Assembly: GCA_017538795.1 (NCBI GenBank)
Contig: JAFYIE010000051.1
Location: forward strand, 20,171 to 84,170
Length of the DNA: 64,000 nucleotides
Direction of reading: 5' to 3'
DNA from: Bacteroidales bacterium
GTDB taxonomy: Bacteria > Bacteroidota > Bacteroidia > Bacteroidales > F082
Shown: piece by piece, positions 36,411 through 44,801 of the stretch
How positions within the stretch are numbered: the first letter of the stretch is position 1
Layout: the number at the start of each line of letters is the position of its first letter
Notes under the pieces: generated by a model
What the model was told of the DNA's origin: nothing
Databases searched by the model: none
Seen by the model: only the letters and a program-made list of their open reading frames with translations
Made by a program: the position numbers and the translations under genes

Positions 36411-36751
36411 ATTTTGTTGTTTTTATCTGGGAAAACAATCAACGGCTTATGTTTCTTGGCCTCTTCGAAGTCCATCGAGCAGTAAGAAGCTATGATCACG
36501 AGGTCGCCTTTCTTCACGAGATGTGCCGCCGCTCCGTTGATTCCTATAACGCCGCTGCCCCGTTCTCCTTTGATAACATAGGTGTGCAAACGATTTCCAT
36601 TGGTAACGTCGTAGATGTCGACCTTCTCATTTTCAATTAAATTTACAGCGTCCATCAAATTTTCATCAATGGTGATGCTGCCGATATAATCAAGGTCGGC
36701 CTGCGTTACCGTGGCACGATGGATTTTCGATTTAAGAACTTCTATATTCAT
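36407..36751 (-). CDS. panD: Aspartate 1-decarboxylase
   Basis: This 114-residue proenzyme decarboxylates aspartate to beta-alanine for pantothenate and CoA. The self-cleavage site Gly24-Ser25 is intact (DYIGSITID), producing the pyruvoyl group. Other landmarks are [12 protein letters not shown], the Arg54 region ([10 protein letters not shown]), and [20 protein letters not shown] (20 residues). It begins 1 base after panC ends and overlaps the next gene by 4 bases. Its product and that of panC serve consecutive steps. Confidence 0.96.
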   Translation of the reverse strand: MNIEVLKSKIHRATVTQADLDYIGSITIDENLMDAVNLIENEKVDIYDVTNGNRLHTYVIKGERGSGVIGINGAAAHLVKKGDLVIIASYCSMDFEEAKKHKPLIVFPDKNNKI

Positions 36752-36752
36752 C

Positions 36753-37598
36753 TTAATAAATTCTCAAATTATCAATTAAACGAACCGGTCCGAGCTGCAA
36801 AGCTACAAAAATTCTCGCATGTTCGCTGTCTTTCCAATCTGCAACGCTCTGCAATGTCGTTTCGTTTGCTATTTCAACGTATTCAACGTCAAATTGTTTT
36901 ATATCGGAATATTTTTTTAATGCGAAAGCCTTCATCTCGGCCGGGCTCATGGTCTCGTAATTGGCGACCGTCTCACGCAAAACCTTATAAATCATAGGTG
37001 CTATGGCGCGTTCTTCGGCATTGAGACGCATATTGCGCGAGCTCATGGCGAGACCGTCTTTCTCTCGGACTATGTCGCAAGGGACAATTTCGAGGTTGAT
37101 ATTATAGTCTTTAACTAATTTGCAGATGATGGCCTGCTGTTGGAAGTCTTTCTCACCAAAATAAGCTCGGTCTGGCTTAACGATATCGAAAAGCTTGCGC
37201 ACCACTATCGCCACACCGTTGAAATGACCCGGACGGCAAGCGCCTTCCATCACGTGCTCGATGGCACCGAAATCGTAATGGTCTTCAACTTTTGTAGGAT
37301 ACATCTCCTCGACAGACGGCATGAACACCGCGTCGCAGCCTGCGCTTTCAAGCAAAGCAATGTCTTTTTCAGGTGTGCGCGGATATTTCTCAAGGTCGAC
37401 AGGATTGTTGAACTGCACCGGATTCACGAAAACGCTTGCCACAGCGATGTCGTTCTCGCTTTTGGCGCGACGAATAAGAGAAAGATGACCTTCATGCAAC
37501 GCTCCCATTGTTGGAACAAGACCCACCGAACAGCCTGAATCACGTTTTGCCTTAACAAACGATTGAATGTCAGCGATATAGTTAAAAACTTGTATCAT
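36753..37598 (-). CDS. panC: Pantothenate synthetase (pantoate-beta-alanine ligase)
   Basis: This 281-residue cytoplasmic enzyme joins pantoate and beta-alanine using ATP. Motifs are [18 protein letters not shown] (HxGH-like), VFVNPVQFN, the pantoate-binding YFGEKDFQQ, and the KMSKS-like MSSRNMRL. I start at the ATG at 37598 because the promoter box at 37627-37634 would place the transcript start downstream of the alternative start at 37625. It leads the gene run that includes panD. Confidence 0.96.
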   Translation of the reverse strand: MIQVFNYIADIQSFVKAKRDSGCSVGLVPTMGALHEGHLSLIRRAKSENDIAVASVFVNPVQFNNPVDLEKYPRTPEKDIALLESAGCDAVFMPSVEEMYPTKVEDHYDFGAIEHVMEGACRPGHFNGVAIVVRKLFDIVKPDRAYFGEKDFQQQAIICKLVKDYNINLEIVPCDIVREKDGLAMSSRNMRLNAEERAIAPMIYKVLRETVANYETMSPAEMKAFALKKYSDIKQFDVEYVEIANETTLQSVADWKDSEHARIFVALQLGPVRLIDNLRIY

Positions 37599-37626
37599 AA
37601 CTTTAATTTTATTCTGAAAAATCATG

Positions 37627-37634
37627 CAAAATTA
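37627..37634 (-). promoter_or_regulatory. -7 box (TAATTTTG) for panC
   Basis: This is an exact TAnnTTTG match on the minus strand, 28 bases before the panC ATG. Confidence 0.65.
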
Positions 37635-37676
37635 CATAATTCACAAATATAATACACAATTAATTTAAAAAATTAG

Positions 37677-37684
37677 TATCTTTG
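37677..37684 (+). promoter_or_regulatory. -7 box (TATCTTTG) for tRNA-Arg
   Basis: This is an exact TAnnTTTG match, 11 bases before the first tRNA base, so the transcript starts almost at the mature 5' end. Confidence 0.7.
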
Positions 37685-37695
37685 CACGCAGAAAA

Positions 37696-37767
37696 GCCCT
37701 GGTAGTTCAACGGATAGAACGGAAGTTTCCTAAACTTTAAATTTGGGTTCGATTCCCAGCCGGGGTA
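37696..37767 (+). tRNA. tRNA-Arg (anticodon CCT)
   Basis: The cloverleaf can be drawn by hand. The acceptor stem GCCCTGG pairs with CCGGGGT (two G-U pairs), and the D stem is GTTC/GAAC. The anticodon stem GAAGT/ACTTT encloses the loop TTCCTAA with anticodon CCT. The T arm has the loop TTCGATT and stem GGG/CCC plus two weaker pairs. The discriminator is A at 37767 and CCA is not encoded, which is common in this phylum. It reads AGG codons. Confidence 0.95.
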
Positions 37768-37808
37768 CTTTTTTATAATATTTCGAACTTTCTTACGTTA
37801 TCCTTTAT

Positions 37809-40076
37809 ATGAAAAAATATTTATTTTTTGCAATAATAACATTAAACGCTTTCCTATGCAACGCCCAGATGATAGGCGAATGGACCGCGCACACCCCGGG
37901 AATGAAGGTGATCAGCGTGGATGTGATGCATAACAAGATTTACGCTGCCACCCCTTACGACATATTTTATTACAACACCGACGATAATAGCATCAATCGC
38001 ATGTCAAAAGTAAACGGCCTTTCCGATATGGGCGTCAGTTTTATAAAATATAGCAAAACCTACGACATTTTATTTGTCGGATATTCAAACACAAACATCG
38101 ATATTATTGATAATCAGGGGAATATAACGAATATTCCTGATATTTACAACAAATATATTCTCGGAAACAAGACCATTAATGACGTGTTTTTTCACGAGCA
38201 CTACGCCTATGTTTGCTGCAGCTTCGGCATTGTCGTAATCGATTTGAAACGTAATGAAGTAAAAGACACATACATCATCGGCAACAATGGTACTTATCTG
38301 AGTGTCAACGATTTGACAATTCTTGATGACTTGTTTTACGCAGCTACAGGAACCGGCATCTATTACGCCAGAGTAGACAATCCGTATCTTGCTGATTTTT
38401 CACAATGGAAACGTTTTTCAAGTAATCTGCCGACTTCGACAAGAAACTTCTCACATATCGAATGTTTCAACAATTACATAGTCGCAAATTACTCTAATAA
38501 TCAGTACTATACAGACACCTTATACACAATAAGCGATACCACGACATGGAACTATTTCCTTAACGGTCCACAACATATCATAAGTGATATGCGTGCTTGC
38601 GACGACAGGCTTGTCCTGACTGAGAATGCTAAAAAGATAAGGGTTTACGACACAAATAAAAACCTGATTTTCACTATTAGCGACATCGAGCCAAATTCCG
38701 CCACATACGACAAGATAAGAGATTGTTACTGGGCAGGCTCAAATTCAAATTCTCTTGTTAAGATATATCCTGACAACAGCACGGAAGACATTATTCTCAA
38801 CGGACCTTTCACCGAGAAAGTCTTCACCATAAACGCTTCCGACAATGATATTTGGGTAGCCGCTGGCGGTTATACCAGCACATGGGCTAAAACATGGAAC
38901 ACTAATGGTTTTTCTCGCTATGACGGAACTTCGTGGTCATACAAAAGCAAGAAAAACAACCATATTTTCGACTCCATCTCAGACATCACATGTGTGAAAA
39001 CCGACCCAAGAAATAGTGACATCTTTTATGTAGCATCCTACGATAAGGGACTTCTGGTTTTTGAAAAAGACGAGTTTAAAACCCTTTATAGTCATTACAA
39101 CAGCAGCCTTAGCGAACATTCTCTTTTGCCCGGATACACTTACGTCACCGGCTTCGATTTCGATAGCAAAAACAATATGTGGCTGGCAAACACCGGCTCC
39201 GAAAAGATGCTTTCCGTATGGAAAACCGACGGCACCTGGCAGGCATATAACATCGGCAGCGGAGATATAGGAAAACTCATGGTCGACCGCAACGACATTA
39301 AATGGATCTTCAAACGTGAAGGCAGCCTCATCGTATTCGACGGAAACACCACAAAAACCGTGAGCACCGCCGCGAGCACAGGAAATCTTCCGGGAGCGGC
39401 CAACTGCTTCGTCACCGACAACAAAGGCACCGTCTGGATCGGAACCACCGATGGCGTCGCGCTCTTCTATGACTCAAAAAAGATATTCAAAAACAACACC
39501 TACAGCTGTTCAAGAATTTTAATCCCTCGCAACGACGGCTCAGGCCAGGCCGATTACTTGCTCTCGGGACAATCAGTGTTATCAATAGCCGTCGACGGCG
39601 CAAACAACCTTTGGTTTGGAACAAACAACGGAGCCATTCATATTTCAAACGACGGACTTACAACATTTCATCACTTCACCACAGACAACAGCCCGCTGTT
39701 CTCCAACTCGGTTAAAGACATCGCAATCGACGACGACGGTAATGTTTATTTCGCCACCGACAACGGCATTATCTCATACAAAGGAGAAGCGACAAAAGGC
39801 AACAGCTCAAACACCAACGTATTGGTCTATCCTAACCCTGTCAGACCTGAACACCAAGGCATCGTGGGCATCAAAGGCCTCGTCACAGACGCTCTCGTGA
39901 AGATAACGACCACAAGCGGAGCTTTCGTCACACACCTCAGAGCTCAAGGCGGACAGGCTGTCTGGGACTGCACCGACATCCACGGCAACAAAGTAGAACC
40001 AGGTATCTATCTCATCTTCGTGAGCGACGATAACGGCAGCGAGACATACGCCACCAAGGTACTTATCATGAAATAA
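37809..40076 (+). CDS. PorZ-like T9SS propeller protein
   Basis: This 755-residue protein has a signal peptide (to LCNAQ) and opens MIGEWTAHTPGMKVISVDV, the typical start of PorZ and its relatives. Repeated two-component-regulator-type propeller blades follow (IYAATPYDIFYYN, SYEIxxIAVD-like segments such as LSIAVDGANNLWFGTNNG and DIAIDDDGNVYFATDNG). The C-terminus (NVLVYPNPVRPEH ... GIYLIFVSDDN ... YATKVLIMK) is a T9SS-type sorting domain. In Porphyromonas, PorZ is part of the surface attachment complex of the type IX system and delivers A-LPS to the sortase PorU. That role is likely but inferred here. recO starts one base after its stop codon. Confidence 0.85.
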   Translation: MKKYLFFAIITLNAFLCNAQMIGEWTAHTPGMKVISVDVMHNKIYAATPYDIFYYNTDDNSINRMSKVNGLSDMGVSFIKYSKTYDILFVGYSNTNIDIIDNQGNITNIPDIYNKYILGNKTINDVFFHEHYAYVCCSFGIVVIDLKRNEVKDTYIIGNNGTYLSVNDLTILDDLFYAATGTGIYYARVDNPYLADFSQWKRFSSNLPTSTRNFSHIECFNNYIVANYSNNQYYTDTLYTISDTTTWNYFLNGPQHIISDMRACDDRLVLTENAKKIRVYDTNKNLIFTISDIEPNSATYDKIRDCYWAGSNSNSLVKIYPDNSTEDIILNGPFTEKVFTINASDNDIWVAAGGYTSTWAKTWNTNGFSRYDGTSWSYKSKKNNHIFDSISDITCVKTDPRNSDIFYVASYDKGLLVFEKDEFKTLYSHYNSSLSEHSLLPGYTYVTGFDFDSKNNMWLANTGSEKMLSVWKTDGTWQAYNIGSGDIGKLMVDRNDIKWIFKREGSLIVFDGNTTKTVSTAASTGNLPGAANCFVTDNKGTVWIGTTDGVALFYDSKKIFKNNTYSCSRILIPRNDGSGQADYLLSGQSVLSIAVDGANNLWFGTNNGAIHISNDGLTTFHHFTTDNSPLFSNSVKDIAIDDDGNVYFATDNGIISYKGEATKGNSSNTNVLVYPNPVRPEHQGIVGIKGLVTDALVKITTTSGAFVTHLRAQGGQAVWDCTDIHGNKVEPGIYLIFVSDDNGSETYATKVLIMK

Positions 40077-40077
40077 G

Positions 40078-40806
40078 ATGAACGGCTCCGACAAGACTCG
40101 CGCAATTGTTTTAAAAGCCATTAGATATGGCGATAACAGTCTCATTGTCAAGCTTTTAACAGAGAAAAACGGCCTTCAATCTTTTATCATCAAAGGTGCT
40201 TTAAACAAAAGCGCTAAGATACGCGCCGCACTTTTTCAGCCGCTAACACTTCTCGACATCGTAATCGCCAGTTCACGTGGAGAACTTGGCCATCTCAAAG
40301 AAGCCAACGTCGAATACGCTTACAGCGACATACCTATTAATATTAATAAAAACGCCATCATCTTGTTCCTTTGCGAACTGCTGTCGAAATCAATTCAAGA
40401 TAGCGAAACCGACCTCGAGTTGTTCGATTTCATCCATCATGCCCTCACCTATCTCGATGAGATGGAGACAAATTATGCCGATTTTCCACTAAAATTCTCC
40501 GTTGAATTAAGCCGATTTCTTGGTTTCTCGCCAAATACGACAGGCTATAAACCCAGTTTTGTGTTCGACTTAGAAGAAGGATGTTTCCGCCACGACGGCA
40601 GTGATGCCGCTTATGTCATCGACAGCCGTTTAAGCGCTTTGTTTTTCAAGCTCTGCAACAACAACATTTTCGAAGATACATGCCTTAACCTTACAAACGC
40701 CGAGCGCCGTCAGTTGCTTGAGGCCGTAACCACCTACTATAAAATGCATATCGGTGGATTCAACGATATGAAATCCACCGACATACTAAAAACTATACTT
40801 CAATAA
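40078..40806 (+). CDS. recO: DNA repair protein RecO
   Basis: This 242-residue protein opens with TRAIVLKAIRYGDNSLIVKL, the OB-fold start of RecO, followed by KNGLQSFIIKGA and QPLTLLDIVIASSRGELGHL (20 residues). The middle helical part (FLCELLSKSIQDSETDLELF, 20 residues) and the sequence near 150 (SRFLGFSPNT) also fit. RecO loads RecA on gapped DNA together with RecF and RecR. The four zinc-binding cysteines of some family members are not seen. It is cotranscribed with the PorZ-like gene. Confidence 0.92.
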   Translation: MNGSDKTRAIVLKAIRYGDNSLIVKLLTEKNGLQSFIIKGALNKSAKIRAALFQPLTLLDIVIASSRGELGHLKEANVEYAYSDIPININKNAIILFLCELLSKSIQDSETDLELFDFIHHALTYLDEMETNYADFPLKFSVELSRFLGFSPNTTGYKPSFVFDLEEGCFRHDGSDAAYVIDSRLSALFFKLCNNNIFEDTCLNLTNAERRQLLEAVTTYYKMHIGGFNDMKSTDILKTILQ

Positions 40807-40811
40807 TCTTA

Positions 40812-43331
40812 TTATTCTCTTCTCTTTCTTAAGATACGGGCAAGAAGACCTTCTTTCTTTTTCTTGCTATGATGATGGTCGTCGCTGCCATAGTAACCTG
40901 TTCCGTAGCCATAGCCGTAACCATAACCGTAGCCATAACCATAGCCGTAACCGTAACCGCCATAACCGTAGCTGTAACGATATCCGTAAGTGCCGGTAAA
41001 TCTAATACCATTGATGATGATATTGATCTTAATGCCACGATCTTCCAAATCCTTGGTAATAGAGGCAAACACCTTCTTATTTGTACGACCCTGACGCACA
41101 ACGTAACAGGTAGCATCGACATATTTCATAAGCAGGAACGCATCGGTTACAAGAGCGAGAGGCGGAGTATCGATGATGATATAATCATATCTCTCTTTAA
41201 GTTCAGCAAAAAACTGGGCGCAACGGTCAGAAGCGATAAGCTCGGCCGGGTTTGGCGGCACAGGACCAGCGCAGATAACATCCAACGAAGGCAACTTACC
41301 TGAAGGCTGAATGATCTCATCAAGCGAGGCCTTGTTCGCAAGATATGATGTTGTTCCAAGTTTGTTGCTCAAGCCAAACTCCTGATACAAACGTGGTTTA
41401 CGCAAATCGAAACCGACGAGCACCGTCTTCTTTCCGTAAAGTGCGTAAATTGACGCCAAGTTGATGGAGATGTAAGTCTTACCCACCGACGCCATATCAC
41501 CCGTTACAAGAACCGTACTCTTTGGCGCGCCCTGCACAATGAAATCGATATTCGTTCTGATTGAACGGAACGACTCCGCCGCCGGCGACTTCGGCGATGA
41601 GATAACCATAGTCTTTGAAGTTGAACTCGACTCGATTTGCGGGATCTGTCCGATAATCGGGAACTTGGTGGCTTTCTCAATATCCTTACGTTCCAAAATC
41701 TTCGTGTTAAAGAAGTCTGTCAAGAAGATATATGCCACAGGGATAAGCAAACCCAATATTATCGCGACAAGATAATTCATCATTGCGCGAGGAGCTATCT
41801 GTCTTACAAGAGCCATCTTTGCCGTATCAATGATCTCGTTGTCAGGAGTGTTGCTGGCTTTGAGAATCTGTGCCTCCGAACGTCTCTGCATCAAGAAGTT
41901 ATAGATGCTTTCACTGTATGTGAACTTACGTTGATAACCAAGAAGTTGACGCTGTGTCTCTGGCAACTCCTTCACCTGCTCGTCAAGTTTCGCGATATTA
42001 TCGTTGATGCCTTTTATTGTAAGTTTGGCGTTATTGATAATATTGTTGATGTTTTCAAGAAGCGTCAGCTTGGTCTGAGCAATCTGCTGGTCGAGACTGA
42101 TAACAACCGGGTTTTTGTCGGTTGAAGTGATAAGCTGTGTCTGTTTCTTACTTGAAAGTTCCACCAACTTACTCACAAGGTTGTTAAGAAGCGGGTCCTG
42201 AATACCCATAGCGCTCGGCGCGATAAGTTTGTCAGGCTCATCAAGGTTAGCCTCGATATAAACTTTCAAATCTGAATAATATTTCAAATTCAGCTCCATC
42301 TCGGCCTTGCGTTTCTCCTGCTCTTTCATGTAATTGAACAAGTCGCTTGCCTGAGTGCCAAGATCCATAAAGTCGTTGCCCTGCTGGAAATTCTGAAGAT
42401 CGACCTCAGCTTCGGTCAACGACTCCTTAATTCCGACCAATTCTTTATCGATAAATTTGATGGTATTTTCAGAAACTCTGTTCTTAAGGTCTAAATCTCT
42501 TTGGATAAACTGCGCGCACAACTCATTCAAATAATCCACAATCTTCGAAGCATTGGTTCCGCTGATGGTAAGTCTGAGCAAAGACGCCTGTTTGCTGATA
42601 TTTGCGACGCTCATTCTGCTGCTCATCATGCCAACAAGTGAAACCATACTGTTAATGCGGAACGATAATTTCACCTTGCTGTCGTTGTCGACATTATAAT
42701 GGCTGTTAAGAATTATGCGGAACTTATTTAAACCATTGTCGATGGTGTCGCCAAAATTATAAGTCTCTTCAAAATCAGTTTCACCAACCTGTCCAACATA
42801 TTTATCTTTAACAAAATCGTATTTTGAAGCTCTTTTAAATTCTGTCTTTAAAACATAGCGGCCATTATCGAGAATTTTAACAGTGTAAATAGCGCCTACC
42901 ATTTGTGGTACTGAGTAGTCAATTTCAACCGTAAAAGGATTATCCTTATACAATTCCATCGTCGCCAACCTGCCTTTTGCATAATATGAAACGTTGAAAT
43001 CAAGGTTTCTCAAAGCTTTTTCAGCAAGCATATACGATTGTAGGATACCGATTTCGTTATCGACATTACCCATGCTTCTGAAATTCATACCCGTCATCAT
43101 TGCGGCGGCGTCCATGCCCATCTTCTGCTCCTTGATGTAAATAGAAGACGAAACCTGATAAACGTTTGGCGTATATCTGTTGTAAACATAACCCGCCATC
43201 AAGGCTATTATCCCGAAAATGACGAACAAATACCAGTAACTTAAAAACTTTATGATAATAGTTTTTATATCTACTGTATTTTCATCCTCAACCTGAAGTG
43301 GTCTTTGTAAATTTTGAATATCGTTATTCAT
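40812..43331 (-). CDS. Wzc-like capsule/exopolysaccharide tyrosine kinase
   Basis: This 839-residue inner-membrane protein has a first span (about 33-50), a large periplasmic region with coiled coils (Wzz domain plus extended hairpin), and a second span (about 518-540, YLVAIILGLLIPVAYIFL). The cytoplasmic tyrosine kinase has Walker A TGDMASVGKTYISINLA, Walker A' GFDLRKPRLY, and Walker B YIIIDTPP. The C-terminus is an extreme tyrosine cluster: 16 Tyr in about 35 residues, including nine consecutive YG dipeptides coded by hexamer repeats (40903-40956). A basic end (KKKKEGLLARILRKRRE) follows. It controls polymer length and export by autophosphorylation. A Wza-like gene lies 11 bases upstream, but no other capsule genes are nearby. 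Confidence 0.92.
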   Translation of the reverse strand: MNNDIQNLQRPLQVEDENTVDIKTIIIKFLSYWYLFVIFGIIALMAGYVYNRYTPNVYQVSSSIYIKEQKMGMDAAAMMTGMNFRSMGNVDNEIGILQSYMLAEKALRNLDFNVSYYAKGRLATMELYKDNPFTVEIDYSVPQMVGAIYTVKILDNGRYVLKTEFKRASKYDFVKDKYVGQVGETDFEETYNFGDTIDNGLNKFRIILNSHYNVDNDSKVKLSFRINSMVSLVGMMSSRMSVANISKQASLLRLTISGTNASKIVDYLNELCAQFIQRDLDLKNRVSENTIKFIDKELVGIKESLTEAEVDLQNFQQGNDFMDLGTQASDLFNYMKEQEKRKAEMELNLKYYSDLKVYIEANLDEPDKLIAPSAMGIQDPLLNNLVSKLVELSSKKQTQLITSTDKNPVVISLDQQIAQTKLTLLENINNIINNAKLTIKGINDNIAKLDEQVKELPETQRQLLGYQRKFTYSESIYNFLMQRRSEAQILKASNTPDNEIIDTAKMALVRQIAPRAMMNYLVAIILGLLIPVAYIFLTDFFNTKILERKDIEKATKFPIIGQIPQIESSSTSKTMVISSPKSPAAESFRSIRTNIDFIVQGAPKSTVLVTGDMASVGKTYISINLASIYALYGKKTVLVGFDLRKPRLYQEFGLSNKLGTTSYLANKASLDEIIQPSGKLPSLDVICAGPVPPNPAELIASDRCAQFFAELKERYDYIIIDTPPLALVTDAFLLMKYVDATCYVVRQGRTNKKVFASITKDLEDRGIKINIIINGIRFTGTYGYRYSYGYGGYGYGYGYGYGYGYGYGYGTGYYGSDDHHHSKKKKEGLLARILRKRRE
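40903..40956 (-). repeat. Hexanucleotide repeat coding for the YG tail
   Basis: Nine 6-base units (CCrTAr on the plus strand) code for nine Tyr-Gly dipeptides at the kinase C-terminus. Units differ at two positions, so it is not a perfect microsatellite. Confidence 0.85.
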
Positions 43332-43342
43332 AATCTTAATTT

Positions 43343-44161
43343 TTATTTATCAGCTGTAATAATAAAGAACGTCATAACCGTGATAAGCAATGAAGCCGCG
43401 GAAAAGATTGTCGAATAAGGCATGGTTGTAAAACCATATCTCTTTATACCCATAGGCTCCACATAAATAATATCATTTGGTTTCAAATAATATTGCGGAT
43501 TTGAAAGAATATCGGCATCGTTCATGTTAACTCTCACAATTTGCGAGCCTTCTGTTGTCTGATGGATAATCTTGACTGTCTTTTTGTTTCCGAAATCAGT
43601 GGCGTTACCGGCCAATGCCAATGCCTGGAACAAGTTGATGTCCGACTGATAAACCTGATATTGTCCAGGTCTTGCGACCTCACCCAAAATTGTAAGGTTA
43701 AACAAGCCGAGCTTCACATAAACAATTGTTTCCTTCTGATATTCACCAATAATATTCTGGATTTTCTGCTGAATCTCGTCAATTGTCAAGTCTTTCACAT
43801 AAATCTTGCCGGCGTATGGGAAATCGATAGTTCCTTCGTCACTAACATTGAAACCATTCAGATAGATACCGGCGTTACCACTTGAATTAGTTGTTCCGTA
43901 CGAACCGATATTACCACTGTTAGTATTATTGAAGAACTCATTAAAGCTCTTGTCCAAACTCGAAACCCTGATGTAAAGAGCGTCACCTGGCTGAACTTTG
44001 TAGTCAAAACTACGTTTGTTCTGATACTCAACAGATGCGATACTGTCCATCATTTTCTCATTCTGCAAAAACAGAATCTTCTTTTGCGACACGCATGATG
44101 TCATGACCGACATCACGACCACCGCTGCGAATAAAACACTTTTAAATAATAATTTCTTCAT
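43343..44161 (-). CDS. Wza-like polysaccharide export lipoprotein
   Basis: This 272-residue lipoprotein (lipobox MTSC, Cys23) carries the Poly_export domain (YKVQPGDALYIRVSSLDKSF, 20 residues, about 55-75). It continues with VSDEGTIDFPYAGKIYVKDL (20 residues) and an SLBB-type stretch (FNLTILGEVARPGQYQVYQS, 20 residues). It ends with a C-terminal hydrophobic segment (SAASLLITVMTFFII) that may act as the outer-membrane span. It is the outer-membrane channel that works with the Wzc-like kinase encoded next. It begins 16 bases after the GldH-like gene with no promoter box between, so the three genes probably share a transcript. Confidence 0.92.
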   Translation of the reverse strand: MKKLLFKSVLFAAVVVMSVMTSCVSQKKILFLQNEKMMDSIASVEYQNKRSFDYKVQPGDALYIRVSSLDKSFNEFFNNTNSGNIGSYGTTNSSGNAGIYLNGFNVSDEGTIDFPYAGKIYVKDLTIDEIQQKIQNIIGEYQKETIVYVKLGLFNLTILGEVARPGQYQVYQSDINLFQALALAGNATDFGNKKTVKIIHQTTEGSQIVRVNMNDADILSNPQYYLKPNDIIYVEPMGIKRYGFTTMPYSTIFSAASLLITVMTFFIITADK

Positions 44162-44177
44162 GTTATTTAAACTTTTA

Positions 44178-44684
44178 TTACTTTTTCTTTATTTGCAAAC
44201 AATTGATATTCAATGTTTTAATACCATATAACGGATCTTTAGAATACCTGTTTTCTATCTTAAAATGATATTCTCCGTTCTCATCAAAACTCATCTCATT
44301 TACCAACGGCAATTCAAAATGATAGTATCCGTCAATTTTTTCAGACTTAAAATTCCCTTCTCTATCCTTCAGATGAAAATTTATCTCCCTTGTGCGACGG
44401 CCTCCATCTGGAGAATTTATCGTCATCACAATTGAGAAAAGACCATTGTCATCATGATACGGATAAATATTCGGATACACATCCGAAACCTCGATATTCA
44501 TCACCAAATCCGCTTTCATCGGAGCTTTCACAACATTAAACGAAGCTTCAACAAAATCAAAACGATTCCACATCTCTCCTTGAAACTCTCTCGAAAGAAC
44601 CGTTTCTTCCTGCTTTTCAGAGCAAGACACCAGTCCTAAAGCAAAGATTATCAGAGCAATAAATATCTTAAAACCGTTTTTCAT
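44178..44684 (-). CDS. gldH: GldH-like lipoprotein
   Basis: This 168-residue lipoprotein has the lipobox LVSC (Cys21). The body follows the GldH pattern: MWNRFDFVEASFNV, LVMNIEVSDVYPNIYPY, HLKDREGNFKSEKIDGYYHF (20 residues), and the C-terminal NGEYHFKIENRYSKDPLYGI (20 residues) with LNI. GldH is needed for gliding in Flavobacterium and is kept in non-gliding Bacteroidota, where its task is unknown. Sequence fit is moderate. It leads the gldH-wza-wzc unit and is divergent from mrdA. Confidence 0.65.
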   Translation of the reverse strand: MKNGFKIFIALIIFALGLVSCSEKQEETVLSREFQGEMWNRFDFVEASFNVVKAPMKADLVMNIEVSDVYPNIYPYHDDNGLFSIVMTINSPDGGRRTREINFHLKDREGNFKSEKIDGYYHFELPLVNEMSFDENGEYHFKIENRYSKDPLYGIKTLNINCLQIKKK

Positions 44685-44704
44685 TATACACTTTACTCAA
44701 TTTG

Positions 44705-44712
44705 CAAAGATA
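44705..44712 (-). promoter_or_regulatory. -7 box (TATCTTTG) for gldH-wza-wzc
   Basis: This is an exact TAnnTTTG match on the minus strand, 20 bases before the gldH-like ATG. Confidence 0.65.
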
Positions 44713-44756
44713 CAATATTTTCTTAATAAAAAAACAAAACTTTAATAAACTTTTAA

Positions 44757-44764
44757 TATTTTTG
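44757..44764 (+). promoter_or_regulatory. -7 box (TATTTTTG) for mrdA-rodA
   Basis: This is an exact TAnnTTTG match, 37 bases before the mrdA ATG. Confidence 0.6.
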
Positions 44765-44801
44765 TATTTGAAAAATTTTTCGTAAAAAATATTGTAACCA
44801 C

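Noticed and set aside
37768-37808. Terminator after tRNA-Arg
   Set aside because: There is a T-run but no hairpin beyond the tRNA itself, so read-through into the PorZ-like gene is possible and no terminator is called.
40903-40956. CRISPR-like or tandem noncoding repeat
   Set aside because: The 6-base units code for the YG tail of the kinase; there are no spacers.
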